Assembly: GCA_001695595.3 (NCBI GenBank)
Contig: MBPM02000063.1
Coordinates: 372,001-436,000, forward strand
DNA: 64,000 nt
Reading direction: 5' to 3'
Origin: Plasmopara viticola
Lineage: Eukaryota > Oomycota > Peronosporomycetes > Peronosporales > Peronosporaceae
Position 1 is the stretch's first letter; each line of letters opens with the position of its first letter. Positions 24,001 through 34,004 of the stretch are shown piece by piece. Below the pieces are notes generated by a model. It made no database searches, was not told the origin of the DNA, and saw nothing but the letters and a program-made list of their open reading frames with translations. Both the position numbers and the translations under genes were made by a program.

Positions 24001-24100
24001 CCTAAAGAGGTACATCGTACAACAGGTCGATTTGTTTCAGACAACGACTGAAAGTGGATCTACCGAAGTGATTGTAAAATGCAGCAGACCATTTACCCAG
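21028..24100. other. Decayed repeat DNA, mostly unassignable
   Basis: No intact gene. A + strand stretch at about 22,640-22,800 (SVYHVTFELRNVIDRRTS...) looks coding but has no start or recognised domain. The segment at 23,440-23,540 is distantly similar to 27,085-27,200 (shared GCCTCAGC...ATACTG...AATCCCA), so both may come from one repeat family. An antisense integrase fragment within this stretch is listed separately. Confidence 0.4.
23600..23830 (-). mobile_element. Ty3/gypsy integrase fragment, decayed
   Basis: On the minus strand the frame reads VSGNMTIAVSMCCQSKVVHLV then PIQASTIKRQTSRLY. This matches the retroviral-type integrase core of Ty3/gypsy elements, in which a GN..I.V.VD..SK..HL.P segment precedes the second half of the catalytic domain. 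The aspartate normally present after IVV is lost. Its orientation is opposite to the RT/RNase H remnants at 24,556-25,770, so it comes from a different insertion or a rearrangement. Confidence 0.55.
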
Positions 24101-24114
24101 CCCTGGTGATACAA

Positions 24115-25770
24115 ATGTTATCATTGTTGCGGGCCTGGTCACATGACTTTGGCTTTTAGCATGCGATGAAGGAATGTACTAAGAGCCCTACTTTGGCATC
24201 CGGCCTGACAAATTCATTTGTTTATAGTGCCTGTCTGGCTGAAAGTGAGTCAGGTTATTATCTGACCTATGCAAAGAAGCTTGGGCAAGCACATAAAGAT
24301 TTGTATCCAGCTCGGAAGGTAAACTCTACAATGATGGCAGCATATCAGCCAATATTTAAGCCAATTGGGGTGTTTCGGTGCCATCATTGAGGAAGCATGA
24401 TCTAGATTGACCACAAAGAACTTACGATGCAGAAGATGCACTTAAAACTTCACCGGTATGTACTTTTTGGCTTGTTGTGTAAGGGGTAGCTTTCTTGAAG
24501 AGTTCGACGAAGCGAGATGCTCACGACCATCTTCATCGAGTAGCTGTCGCACACATTGTTGAAAGCTGACAAAGCTTTCAGAAGGTTATCTTCTCGTCTA
24601 ATAAAGCTAGAAAGGAGTCTGCTTAGTCGTTTTGACCTTTCTGGACCTTTGAACAGACAAATTTTGCCGATATATTTGCCCATAGCCAGTCCAAAGGAGA
24701 TTGATCAACTAAGCAGGTTCATTTCTGTAGTTTTTAAGGTCGTGAAGCCCAATGAACCTTATGCTAGTATTCACAAATGTGTCTTGCGTCCAAGACTTTG
24801 AACCCTCGACTATAATGTAAGCAGCTATATAACTTTGGGCACATCCGAAAGGACAAACTCGTCTTGACTTGACTTAAATGTGTCTACTAAAGGAGCGACA
24901 ATGTAATTAGGCTTGGACAACTATTCTCATAAGCAAATCTTGCAAAACCTTTGTCCGATCTGCGAAAAGAATATTGGTTGGGGCTGGGAGAGCCAGCACC
25001 AGTGTGCTGTTAAAGCCTTTAAGCCTATAGCAAGCTCACGAGATGAGGTCGCTTAACAATTTTTTGTCGAAAGGAGGCAGACAAAGCGTAACTGGAAAAA
25101 AGTTAAAAGTGTGTCTAGGTACGAAGTGGTGTTTGCTCCGATTTTTCTCTCTTTACAGAGCTGCTGATATGGCCATAATAAGACATATCAAGCTGTTCTG
25201 AGGCCGTGAGACGATTAAAAAAGATATGGCTTGCTAATTTATTTGCTGGAAAATTTGAGCGTGTGCGGATTCGTTATACCCTTGGAATAGCGAAAAATTG
25301 TCCCGTCTGCGCATGCTATGCAAGACAGATCGAGCTGTCGTAGGTGTTTGCGCTTCAACCGATGAACTGTAACTTGATGGGGACGGTCGTGAGCAAGTCT
25401 TCTTGCTCCAATCCAGAGAGCCTGGGGTCCCAAACGGAGCTTCTTCTTTAATAGCATGCCAAAACGTACGCACTGGTGAAGCTTCGATTGCAACTTTTAA
25501 ACTCCAAGCTCTTTGTAGCCAATTCAAAGTATGCACTTTCAGTGTGGCGCCAAAAACACTTCACTTTATCTAAAATTGGCGATTATTTTGCCTTTCCTTG
25601 TGATATGTAAAGTCCGCATTGGATACATACCTGGTCAGCTGAATGTGTTTATCCAAGCTATTTCGGTCAAACCAGATTATAAGTCGACCCACTTCAACTT
25701 ATCAAGTAACATTGCCGTATATATATGTGCCAGGCATACGAAGGAGATGGCAATCCAAGGGCCATAGCTC
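24115..25770 (+). mobile_element. Ty3/gypsy gag-pol remnant: zinc knuckle, RT and RNase H pieces
   Basis: Three pieces lie in the usual order on the + strand. At 24,115-24,160 the translation CYHCCGPGHMTLAF is a CCHC zinc knuckle with the last Cys lost. At 24,690-24,795 IDQLSRFISVVFKVVKPNEP then YASIHKCV matches the RT segment H...VFKVLR...LYA...KC. Near 24,985 WGWESQHQCAVKAFKPI matches the start of the RNase H part, and 25,600-25,680 RIGYIPGQLNVFIQAISVKP matches its end (YIPG.LN..ADALSR.P). Frames shift between pieces, stops interrupt them, and the gag to RT distance is too short for a protease, so the element is internally deleted and dead. Confidence 0.6.
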
Positions 25771-28634
25771 AATCTTTCATCGCACGCGTAGAGATAAACT
25801 CAAACAGTTTCTCCCTTAGCAATCGTCGCAGTTGCCTTACTAAGCTTAAGAAAAGTGTCTGCTCCACCATACAGTTGATTCGCTCAGTCCATCTCGAGTC
25901 GTTGTCTTGAACGAAGAATTTTCGCAGAACACGAGGCACACGTAGCAGTCCTTGAGCCGAGAAGAAAAAGTCACTCACGAAATGTAAATGCACCTCTTCC
26001 AAGTACTGGTGGGTGACCAAGTATGTAAGGTCCTGTGAGGACTGCCCGAAAATATAATCCGCGGCTCACACTTGGCTTTCTTTTTATCCTGCCAGCTCCG
26101 GCGAATTATCGAAAGTCCGTAAATCTCGACTTTGATTTCGGCCACCAGAGGTCAATGACGACATGGGCAGAGCGATGTTTGTGTGCCATGGCTGCCATCA
26201 GTATCAGGATTGTGAGTTGCTGTATCAGCATTTGCCATAAAGCAGCGATTATGCGCGGGTTTTAATCGCACAAATTCGTGTTTGGAAGGCCACACTATCA
26301 AACACCGTACCCGAATGTAGCTTTGATGCGTGTTCTCAAGTCATACTGTCTGAACATCACAACCAGCTTTTGTTGCTTGAAGTGCGCCTTTGCATGACGC
26401 TGGCCTTGACAGTCAAACACAGCAGGAATTGGCCACTCCTAGGCCTTCCACCTTCTTCATAAGGATCAGCGGATCCTGAGAGACTAAATATACGGACTTG
26501 AGATCAATCGGGGAGTCAGCATTAGTTGTCGGCTTCTAAAGACACTATTGCCGTCGTATGCCCACACGTACTTATCTAGCCAGCAAGGACAAGCGCGGAA
26601 ACAGCGCTGCTGGGGTTTCCTTAAGACTAAAAAAAGATTCGGACTCCTGAGTTTCGTAATGCCACTTCTGACGTCCCCCATCAATTCTTGGGTGCATCGA
26701 TGATTTTATAAAAAGTCTGATGTTGTGTGCGCTAATTAAAGTCTTTCTAGTCGTAAGGAACCCAATAAATGACATTACATCTTGTTTGTTATAATTAGTC
26801 TTACTTGTCTTACGGAATTTTTTTTTGATGATTAGCGTTACTCTATCCCGTGTTTTATATATATGCTCTTATCGAACAATGTAAAATGTAAAGTTTCTTT
26901 TTAATTTTATTGCGTAGATGCACTTCCATTTCTGCCCTACTGATTGCATATAGCCAACTTTTCGAAAAGTCAGTGTTCATTTTTGTGGAAAAAGCTAGTA
27001 TCAAATCGAGAATGGTTTCCGAGAATCGCTCAACTTAGCTTGTAAGCATATTCGCTATCAAAACTAATGCCGCTCAAGTCGTTTTTGGGACCAAATCTCG
27101 TATATGCATTAGGCGCACTGTTATGTGCTTGCCGGGCCACGAACGTAATGCCTCAGCACACATACTGCGCTGTGTATCTTCAATCCCACGGTCGGCCCTT
27201 TCTTATCGGGTATGATTTTTTGCTTTACCGTACTCGTGAAAGCCCTTGTAAAGCCTTTCGAACGACTGCTAGAAGGCCATCGTTATGCGAAACAATTGTC
27301 CTTAATTAAGAAGTTGAATTTTGGCCGACCGTCGGAATGGCCTCATACCCGCTTCCTGAGTTCTAGTTCCCACCATTTTACTTGAAATTATGCCAAAGGA
27401 AAGAAAGTCATCTCAAAGGCAAGCTGTAACCAACTCACCAAGTGTGCAGCTGGCTCTCTAAGCTTACGGGTGTAAATGATTTGGTTTCAGGTCGTTGGGT
27501 TTCGAACTCTAGTACCCTAAAGGCTCACTAAGATCCAAAATAGACTCTTCGATTGAATCGTGGTGGTGAAAGTGCTAGTGAGTACATTCAAATTGCCCTT
27601 ATATTCTGGCTCCTTACGACTCCGAGTTGAATTCTTGAGCGGCATTTGTTGCGGCGCTAAAGCCACGTGCATAAATGCTGTAAGATTGCGTTGAAACAAT
27701 GACTTCTTCGAAACTGGGTTTGTCTCTAGATGCCACACAAATAAATGGCCTCCAGAGAGCCTCGCGGATCATGAAGCAAGTGAGAGTAAGGTTTGGTGCC
27801 ATAATCTGCACCGGTTATCCATTACTTGTTCGAAAAGTCTCCTTTGTCGTCGCTGGACCTGTCTCGTAAGAAATAAGTGGCTCTTGCGACTTGCGGCAAT
27901 ACTTGGTTGTGGGCGAGTTACATAGCCCTCACCTAGTGCGTTCGTGACTTCGCTCATTGAACCACTTAAAAAAAATATACTACGAGTTGTCGTCACCCTC
28001 TTTTTCTTGGTCTCATGATTCAATGACCTCATAATGTTATCTAAGGCATTATTTCCCCCCCGTCTTGTTGAGTGAGACCTTTCACATGGCATGTGAGTCT
28101 GACAATAAGCCCAACATCGTTTGGTTCGACTCTTGAGAGATACTTTTTTTTACAGCTGTGTCTTTAGAAGATATACATGTTCTCTCAGATTATACAAAAT
28201 GGCGGTAGTCAAACATGCTGCAGACAAGTTTTGATCATCAGACAAATGACAAAGTCAACTACAGAAATGCTGCAAACAAAGCCAGATAGCAGTCAAGAAA
28301 ATTGCGTAGGCTCCCAAAAGTTCATTTGCACCAAGATCGGCCGCTGCACATTTAAATCAAAGGCTATGCCTATGCCGTGAGTGGCAAGCTAGAAGTGTTC
28401 ACCTAATACAGAGTCGCTCGGGTAAGAAAGGCTCTAGAAAAATTTCCACTCTACTGCGGCTGAAAACGCGCGCCAGTCGCTCTCATCCGCCAATTTAAAG
28501 ACAATCTTGTGAAGTCGACAAGAAGCGCCGCGGGCTTTTCGGCCACCCCTCGCCTGAATCTTTACCCACTAGGGATGTGAAGAATATTCAGACTGTAAGA
28601 ATTTTAATGTAATTTAAGTCTTAGTGAGGGAGAC
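25771..28634. other. Decayed repeat DNA between RNase H remnant and LTR
   Basis: No intact gene. At 27,150-27,240 the + frame reads QHTYCAVYLQSHGRPFLIGYDFLL, which could be the end of a retropepsin-like region, but this is weak. A run of eight C occurs near 28,050. The final bases before 28,635 are purine-rich (AGTGAGGGAGA), as expected of a polypurine tract in front of a 3' LTR. Confidence 0.35.
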
Positions 28635-29222
28635 TGTAACGGGCCGTCACATAAAGCCAACCTTTTCCGTTGAAGCCACCTTCCCATTTTAAAGAAGAAT
28701 GGTGCACAATGTATTCGACTTTAAAATAGATAGAATCAAGATTGAATTATATTGTATGAAAAATGGAGTACTGTTTCACCGCATACGCCTTCTTCGAGAT
28801 TTAAGCTACCGCAACCCACGCGCTGGAAGTAAGCAGTCTTTAGCGTGGGATGCTGGTTGCTATCCGAACCATTCCGTACCCGGGTTCTGTACCCCTCATT
28901 TCACTATGCGGCTTTTGCTGTCTGCAAAACGTCCAGCCCACTCGACTCTTTCGGGTGCGGTTTGTAGCGCAGTCACTCTTTTGTGTGTGATTTCTCGTTC
29001 CCTCTAGTAACCTGTATTTGGCTGCCTTAGTTGGGATCATATGGGGATCGAAGCAGGTACTTCCAGGTTTTGGATCAAGCAACTACCCATTCAAGCCACC
29101 AGGTCGGTGAGCCTTCTCTGAGAAAGGTGATGCTTGACTTCGAAACAAATTCTGTACGGCTCCATTTAGCAAGAAGCTAGCTTTTGACACCAAAGCTGAC
29201 CTTTATATAATGGCCCGTTACA
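28635..29222 (+). mobile_element. LTR (solo or 3' LTR) with 11-bp terminal inverted repeats
   Basis: The segment starts TGTAACGGGCC and ends GGCCCGTTACA, a perfect 11-bp inverted pair with the TG...CA ends of LTRs, 588 bp in total. A purine-rich AGTGAGGGAGA lies just before it, as expected if internal element sequence was on the left, so it can be the 3' LTR of the + strand gypsy remnant. The flanking five bases do not match (GAGAC and ATGCA), so no target duplication supports a simple solo LTR. Its central part is distantly repeated at about 37,733-37,990. Confidence 0.65.
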
Positions 29223-29570
29223 ATGCAGCACACTTGATATAATCTACTATTAACCGCTCTACATAATGAAACCCATTAAGCGACCCTATTGTGTTTGAGG
29301 TGCATAGACATTAGTTTTTTTCGAAGTGCTTTGGAAATCGTACGACCTACGCAATTTTCATTGGGCCTTTGTTTTCGCCCGCAAATTCTTCTTGCTGCCT
29401 ATTCATTGTATTGTTGTAACAGCCGTTGGTCAGACTTTTGAATTGCGCTTTGCTGAGCTGCGAAAATCAAAATGACGGGACTTAGACAAAACGGTCGATC
29501 GTATTAAAAGCTATTGGCATACATGTTTTTTGTTCACATGTACAAGTAATCATTCAACGACTAAATAAAG
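29223..29570. other. Spacer upstream of the coiled-coil gene
   Basis: About 350 bp after the LTR with no open frame of note. It must contain the promoter of the gene at 29,571; nothing specific is recognised. Confidence 0.4.
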
Positions 29571-30800
29571 ATGGCTGCGCGACGCTCTGCTCTTATCGGC
29601 ATTTCTGCCTGGGAGCGAGAAGAAAAGGCACACCAGCAACGTGACTATGCGGCACAACTTCAGGAGCAGGTAGGCATTCCCAATTAGGGCGATAAAAAGT
29701 GTATCGTAACGGTGAGCTGAATGTAGATTCTTCAAAAACAAGTTAGATTGAAACAAGAGAAGGCACGCAGGCAGCAAGAACAACGCGATGAATTAGAGAT
29801 CATTGTGCGTTTCCGAATATTCAAAAGAATTTTGCCACTTATTGACACAACATTTTCGGCGTGTGAAAGGAACGCGAGAGAGCTACAGCAAATCGCCAAC
29901 GTCATGAACACCAAAAGACCGAGTTATCACATCAAGTTTCTTCGTCCTCTAAACATACGATTACAGAAAAATCTTCGACAGGAGTAGAATCACAGCAGCA
30001 TGGTCCTTTTATGGTGTCCGCACTGGAAGCAATTGATTCTTCCTCTGATATTCCCACCGAAAGTAGTGCAGAAGTAGCTACAGCTGATCCGTTCCAGCAT
30101 AACACTGCGTCCGGATCAATGTCAAGCTTCAAATTTGAGACATCCACTCCAGCATTCAGCTCTGCGCCCTCTTTTTTTGAATCTCTTATCCGGGAACCTG
30201 GAGTTGGAGCCCGATCGATTGCATTTTACGAGAATTTGACAAATCTTCAAAAACTTTGTACCGAGGTGCCTAACATGCTTTGACGTTTGGAAGAAGTAAA
30301 CCTCTTTTGATGGGCTTAATTATTCTGATGAGCAGTTGGAAGCCGCAGCAGCACAGAAAAGAAGGGAAGTTCAGGTAAGAGTTATTTGATCCTATGGATT
30401 TGAGTGGGAGAATTAACTCTCGATAAAGGATTGCTATGCCAAGCCAAATTTTAACCATTATGATGACGATCATGTTTCATTGTCAACGGCTTTGCGGCCT
30501 TTGATCCAAATACATGATAACGACGGGAGTCAAGACGAAGAAGAAATAGCAAGAGTGTCATTTTGTGACGGGATGTCAAGTAATGATGAATTTCCCGGAT
30601 CTAGTCTAAAGGGTCTCCACGGTGAGAGTGTGCTTCTTCCGTTGACTACGGCCAAGAAATCGCTTGATTTTTCTAAATCGGAGGCAATCGAAGTATCGTT
30701 AGCTACACTGTCCCAACATCCAATGGAGCCTGCATACGATGGCATGACTCTTGATAATTGTCTAGTGAATCAAAGTGAAATGCTGCCGTTTTCGGATTGA
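29571..30800 (+). CDS. Coiled-coil protein, CSPP1/CCDC-like N terminus, five exons
   Basis: Exons are 29571-29669, 29727-29804, 29870-30265, 30336-30374 and 30429-30800; introns are 57, 65, 70 and 54 bp. All joins keep phase 0 and yield 327 residues. The first ATG lies just after ACTAAATAAAG. Residues 1-80 are a charged helix (SAWEREEKAHQQRDYAAQLQ then KQEKARRQQEQRDE) of the type seen in centrosome and cilium proteins such as CSPP1. The middle is Ser-rich and acidic; a second helix (FYENLTNLQKLCTE plus LEAAAAQKRREVQ) spans exons 3 and 4, which supports that join. No enzyme motif is present. A cytoskeletal or basal-body role is inference. The third and fourth intron borders are the least certain. 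Confidence 0.6.
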
Positions 30801-30965
30801 ATTCAGATCTTTTATGAATGACTTTTGTTCTTTCCATCGAGTCTCGTGTTTAATGTTGCTGTGAATCCATCGACTGGGACGTCAAATTACCTAGAACACA
30901 TACTGCACTTTTCTTCATGACAAAAGCTGGGGCAACATTGCCTCCACAAGAGTATCTAGAAAAAG

Positions 30966-32795
30966 TCAGCCAGAGAGAGCCAAATTAGTATCCTTACTCT
31001 TTACAAAACTGAGCTGTGAATGTACGTACGTCAATCCTTCCCATCGCCACTTGCCCACAATGGCCCCACACGCTTCTCTCGGGCATCGGATGTATCCCTC
31101 AGGATGTAAAGACGCTTGATCAATCACCCATGATTGTGGATCAACAAACCACTGCTGGTCTCCATTCAAAGCCAGCAAGACTGTCAAATCCTCGTCCAAT
31201 AGTGCTGTCATTTGGTCAAGCGCTGAACCTCCATTTACCTGTGGAGATGCGCTTTTGTCAATCTCCACCAACTTAAGGATTTTTTCTTTCCACTCGATAG
31301 TATTTTGTTCAAGAAACACTGAATGTTCCGACGTTTGGCATAACATAGTAGACTCTGCATCCGCATAACTTTGAATCTTGGACATATCAGTGCACTTTTG
31401 AGATTGGCCAGAGTTTTTCTTGTTCTCATTCACAGATTTCAGAGCACGTTTAGAGCTTTTAAACGAGGTAAGAGATCGCCATATTCCACCCCCCGTCTTT
31501 CTTTTCGACTCTACACTTGGTTTGATTGTAGACAGCGAACTTAAGCTTGTGCGTTTGCACTCATCCGTCCCAAGCCGTCGAACTGGTTGCAAAACGCGAA
31601 ATGGTTGAGGCTTTACGCCACCTTTTTGTAGATTTAATACCTCGAAAGGGGGCGTTAATCCCACAAAAGGTGCACTCCTTCGCCTGCTTGAAGTGGAGTT
31701 TGCATCTGTGTGCACACCATTCCCCATCAGCACACTCGGACTGTGGGGTCTTAATCGTAGCTGAGCGAGCAGAGGCTTCTTCGTCAATGACGCTGCAGCA
31801 AAGCTTCCATCCTTTACCCCAGTAATGCTGACCACTGCGTCTGCTTGGGAGCAAATAGTTGACAGACCATGCAAAGCATTTAGAAATGTGGAGTCTTTTG
31901 GACCACTGTCGTTTTGATTCGTAAGGTTTGCATATTCGTGGTGATATACAATAGCACCTGCACAAAAAAGACTTTGACCACAGCATTGGCAGCCAAACAT
32001 AGTTCCCATCGACCGTAAAGCTGGAATGAAAGAAGAAATAAAAGTTTTACCTGAAACTTCGTTCAAGCTCCCAGAAGCTAAAGGCATTGTAAGACAGAAT
32101 CCGCTCGGTACTCGCTCCCCAATCATACCACGTTCATCAGCTCCAGAAATTAGCCTTTCAGTTGAAGACAGTTTTTTCAATACTCGCGGTGAAGACGTTC
32201 GACAGGATGCATCTTGGTGTTGACGACGCTTTCTAACAACTTCATTTCTTAGCTCACTGTTTTCATGTAGTTGCGTCAAATGAGCCAATCGAGCCCTCAA
32301 AAGTTGTTGATTAGCTACAAATACATTTCCTCGTGCCGTCTCGAGGCACTGAAGTTGAGCATCAAACCCAGCATTTAGACTTATGACAGGGCGCAGAGTT
32401 TTCACGTGGTCTAAAATAGATGAATAGGGCACTTGCTGCTTCATAATCAAAAACGCCATAGCAACCGCAGGAGATCTCGACCGCCCTCCAGTACAGTGAA
32501 CAAGAACCCCACTCTTTCTTAGCCCAGCGTCAATAAAAACGGCGGCAATTGGAAGGCAACTTAATAAGCTAGCGTACTCTTTGTCACGAATGCTAAGACT
32601 TAAGTATGTGAATTTGTCTGGAAAAGCTGAATAGCTGCCAGCGAGATTAAGCACATGAGATATCTTGTTGGATTTTAGGGCTTCAACATTAAAAGCTGCG
32701 TGAATTGAGCCCAAAAACAAACCGGGTGCAATCTCCACTGGTAAATTATCTTGCACAATTGAAGTCTGTAGTCGAAGCCCCGGACTCTTCCGCAT
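30966..32795 (-). CDS. Dual-specificity phosphatase, DUSP12/YVH1-like, with a long insert
   Basis: A single ORF of 609 residues. Residues ~17-155 are a dual-specificity phosphatase domain: IAPGLFLGSIHAAFN, then SHVLNLAG, and the catalytic loop VHCTGGRSRSPAVAMAFLI, with Cys and Arg of the HCxxGxxR signature intact. The C terminus is like DUSP12/YVH1: paired cysteines in FGCQCCGQSLFCAGAIVYHH and, ~290 residues later, GYIRCPREACGAIVGKWRWE followed by KSK, the zinc-binding half-sites. In known family members these halves are much closer; here they are separated by a long Ser/Lys-rich segment. YVH1 acts in late 60S ribosome assembly and in growth control. A 30-bp GT...CAG stretch near 32,040 is too short for an intron and was kept as coding. 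Confidence 0.8.
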   Translation of the reverse strand: MRKSPGLRLQTSIVQDNLPVEIAPGLFLGSIHAAFNVEALKSNKISHVLNLAGSYSAFPDKFTYLSLSIRDKEYASLLSCLPIAAVFIDAGLRKSGVLVHCTGGRSRSPAVAMAFLIMKQQVPYSSILDHVKTLRPVISLNAGFDAQLQCLETARGNVFVANQQLLRARLAHLTQLHENSELRNEVVRKRRQHQDASCRTSSPRVLKKLSSTERLISGADERGMIGERVPSGFCLTMPLASGSLNEVSGKTFISSFIPALRSMGTMFGCQCCGQSLFCAGAIVYHHEYANLTNQNDSGPKDSTFLNALHGLSTICSQADAVVSITGVKDGSFAAASLTKKPLLAQLRLRPHSPSVLMGNGVHTDANSTSSRRRSAPFVGLTPPFEVLNLQKGGVKPQPFRVLQPVRRLGTDECKRTSLSSLSTIKPSVESKRKTGGGIWRSLTSFKSSKRALKSVNENKKNSGQSQKCTDMSKIQSYADAESTMLCQTSEHSVFLEQNTIEWKEKILKLVEIDKSASPQVNGGSALDQMTALLDEDLTVLLALNGDQQWFVDPQSWVIDQASLHPEGYIRCPREACGAIVGKWRWEGLTYVHSQLSFVKSKDTNLALSG

Positions 32796-33009
32796 TGACA
32801 GCTATCACCACGTTATTCCGTCGCAAGTGTTGTTGTAAGGCCTAAAGTGAGCTTTGAAAATTCCTATTCGATCAAAATAGCTTCTGCTTGTGACACTTGT
32901 TGTCGTCCCGGAATGGCATACCGGCACTTTTCCTCAGAAGCTTACGGTTGAATCTCCATATGACACTGGTATTATTTTTAAATTGTACATGTAAATCAAG
33001 AGTTCCTTT

Positions 33010-34004
33010 CTAGCAAATTAGATGACTCATTGTGATATTCAAGTACGTGAGATGGTCAACAATGCTCGAACAGCCAAACGGAGAGCAGGCATTTGAGCAA
33101 GTGGGGTCTTCTCCGTCCGTCTCACTACAATTGCGATATGAGTCTGAAAATTGGTCGTAGAATATCTGCATCATAGAAAGTCAAATACAATTCATACGTG
33201 GACACGTAAACATTGCACCTCTTCTGTCGTATGTTCAAATCCCGTCCATGTTGGTGGAAGGTGTGGTACCACATCCCGAAAGTGCGTCACACGGTAGACG
33301 TCCATACTGGCGTTGCGTAATTGAGCACTGAAATTAGTGTTGCCAACGCGAGGCTCCCCGAAAGTGTACAAAACCTTTACAGGAATGTTTTCAATCAACT
33401 CGAGCTCAAAAGCGCAAATGGCCGCAACCGCTCCTCCTAATGAGTGGCCAGTGATCATGAGCGAGGCATGCGTATGCTTTGTTCGAAGTGTGTGTAGCGC
33501 GTCCAAAACCTGTGGAGCGACGGATCGGTAGGCCCAGTAAAAGCCTTGGTGCACTAGCACACTAGGAAAGCGCGCGTAGGCGCGTCTTTTTATAAAAGTC
33601 AGATTATCTATCCAATTGGTAATGTCCATACTGCCTCGAAATGCGACCACCACCGCGTCGTAAAGCTTCGAGTAACCCACAAGACCCTGAAAATTGTCCT
33701 TGGCGTCCTCTACAACAGTCACGCCCTCTAATGGCTGCACAAATGAACAAGGTCCACAATTCCATTGCACAATATTTTTGACCTGACAATAGGAGACTGA
33801 CGTCACATGCGCAAGGTACAGCGCTGTAGTCTCATTATAAGAAGAGACGGCATTTAATGTGGATGCCGTCGGTACGGGTGCTGGCATCTGATACTGCACT
33901 TGATCAAACGTAAGAGAAGGTGACCATGACTTGGAGGAGTCTGCAGTGAAGGCTAGTAGCTGCAGCAACAGAAACGCACGCACTGAGATATGGAAACACC
34001 TCAT
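33010..34004 (-). CDS. Secreted class 3 (fungal-type) lipase, two exons
   Basis: Exon 1 is 34004-33219 and exon 2 33165-33010; the 53-bp intron (33166-33218) ends GATGCAG. The protein is 313 residues. Residues 1-22 are a signal peptide (HISVRAFLLLQLLAFTADSS). The alpha/beta-hydrolase core has VVVAFRGSMDITNWIDNL (oxyanion side), the nucleophile elbow MITGHSLGGAVAAICA, the aspartate in THFRDVVPHLPP, and the histidine in IVDHLTYL, which is supplied only by exon 2, so the join completes the Ser-Asp-His triad. Cysteines in exon 2 (CSNACSPFGC) probably form disulfides. Such lipases hydrolyse acylglycerols outside the cell and are common in oomycete secretomes. It lies 214 bp upstream of the phosphatase gene on the same strand. 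Confidence 0.9.

Noticed and set aside
24166..24390. A 74-residue + ORF after the gag zinc knuckle as a separate gene
   Set aside because: No domain, and it lies inside the gypsy remnant between gag and RT, so it is more likely a decayed part of that element.
32030..32070. A GT...CAG stretch with a strong pyrimidine tract inside the phosphatase gene
   Set aside because: It is only about 30 bp, too short for the spliceosome, and is in frame; kept as coding.
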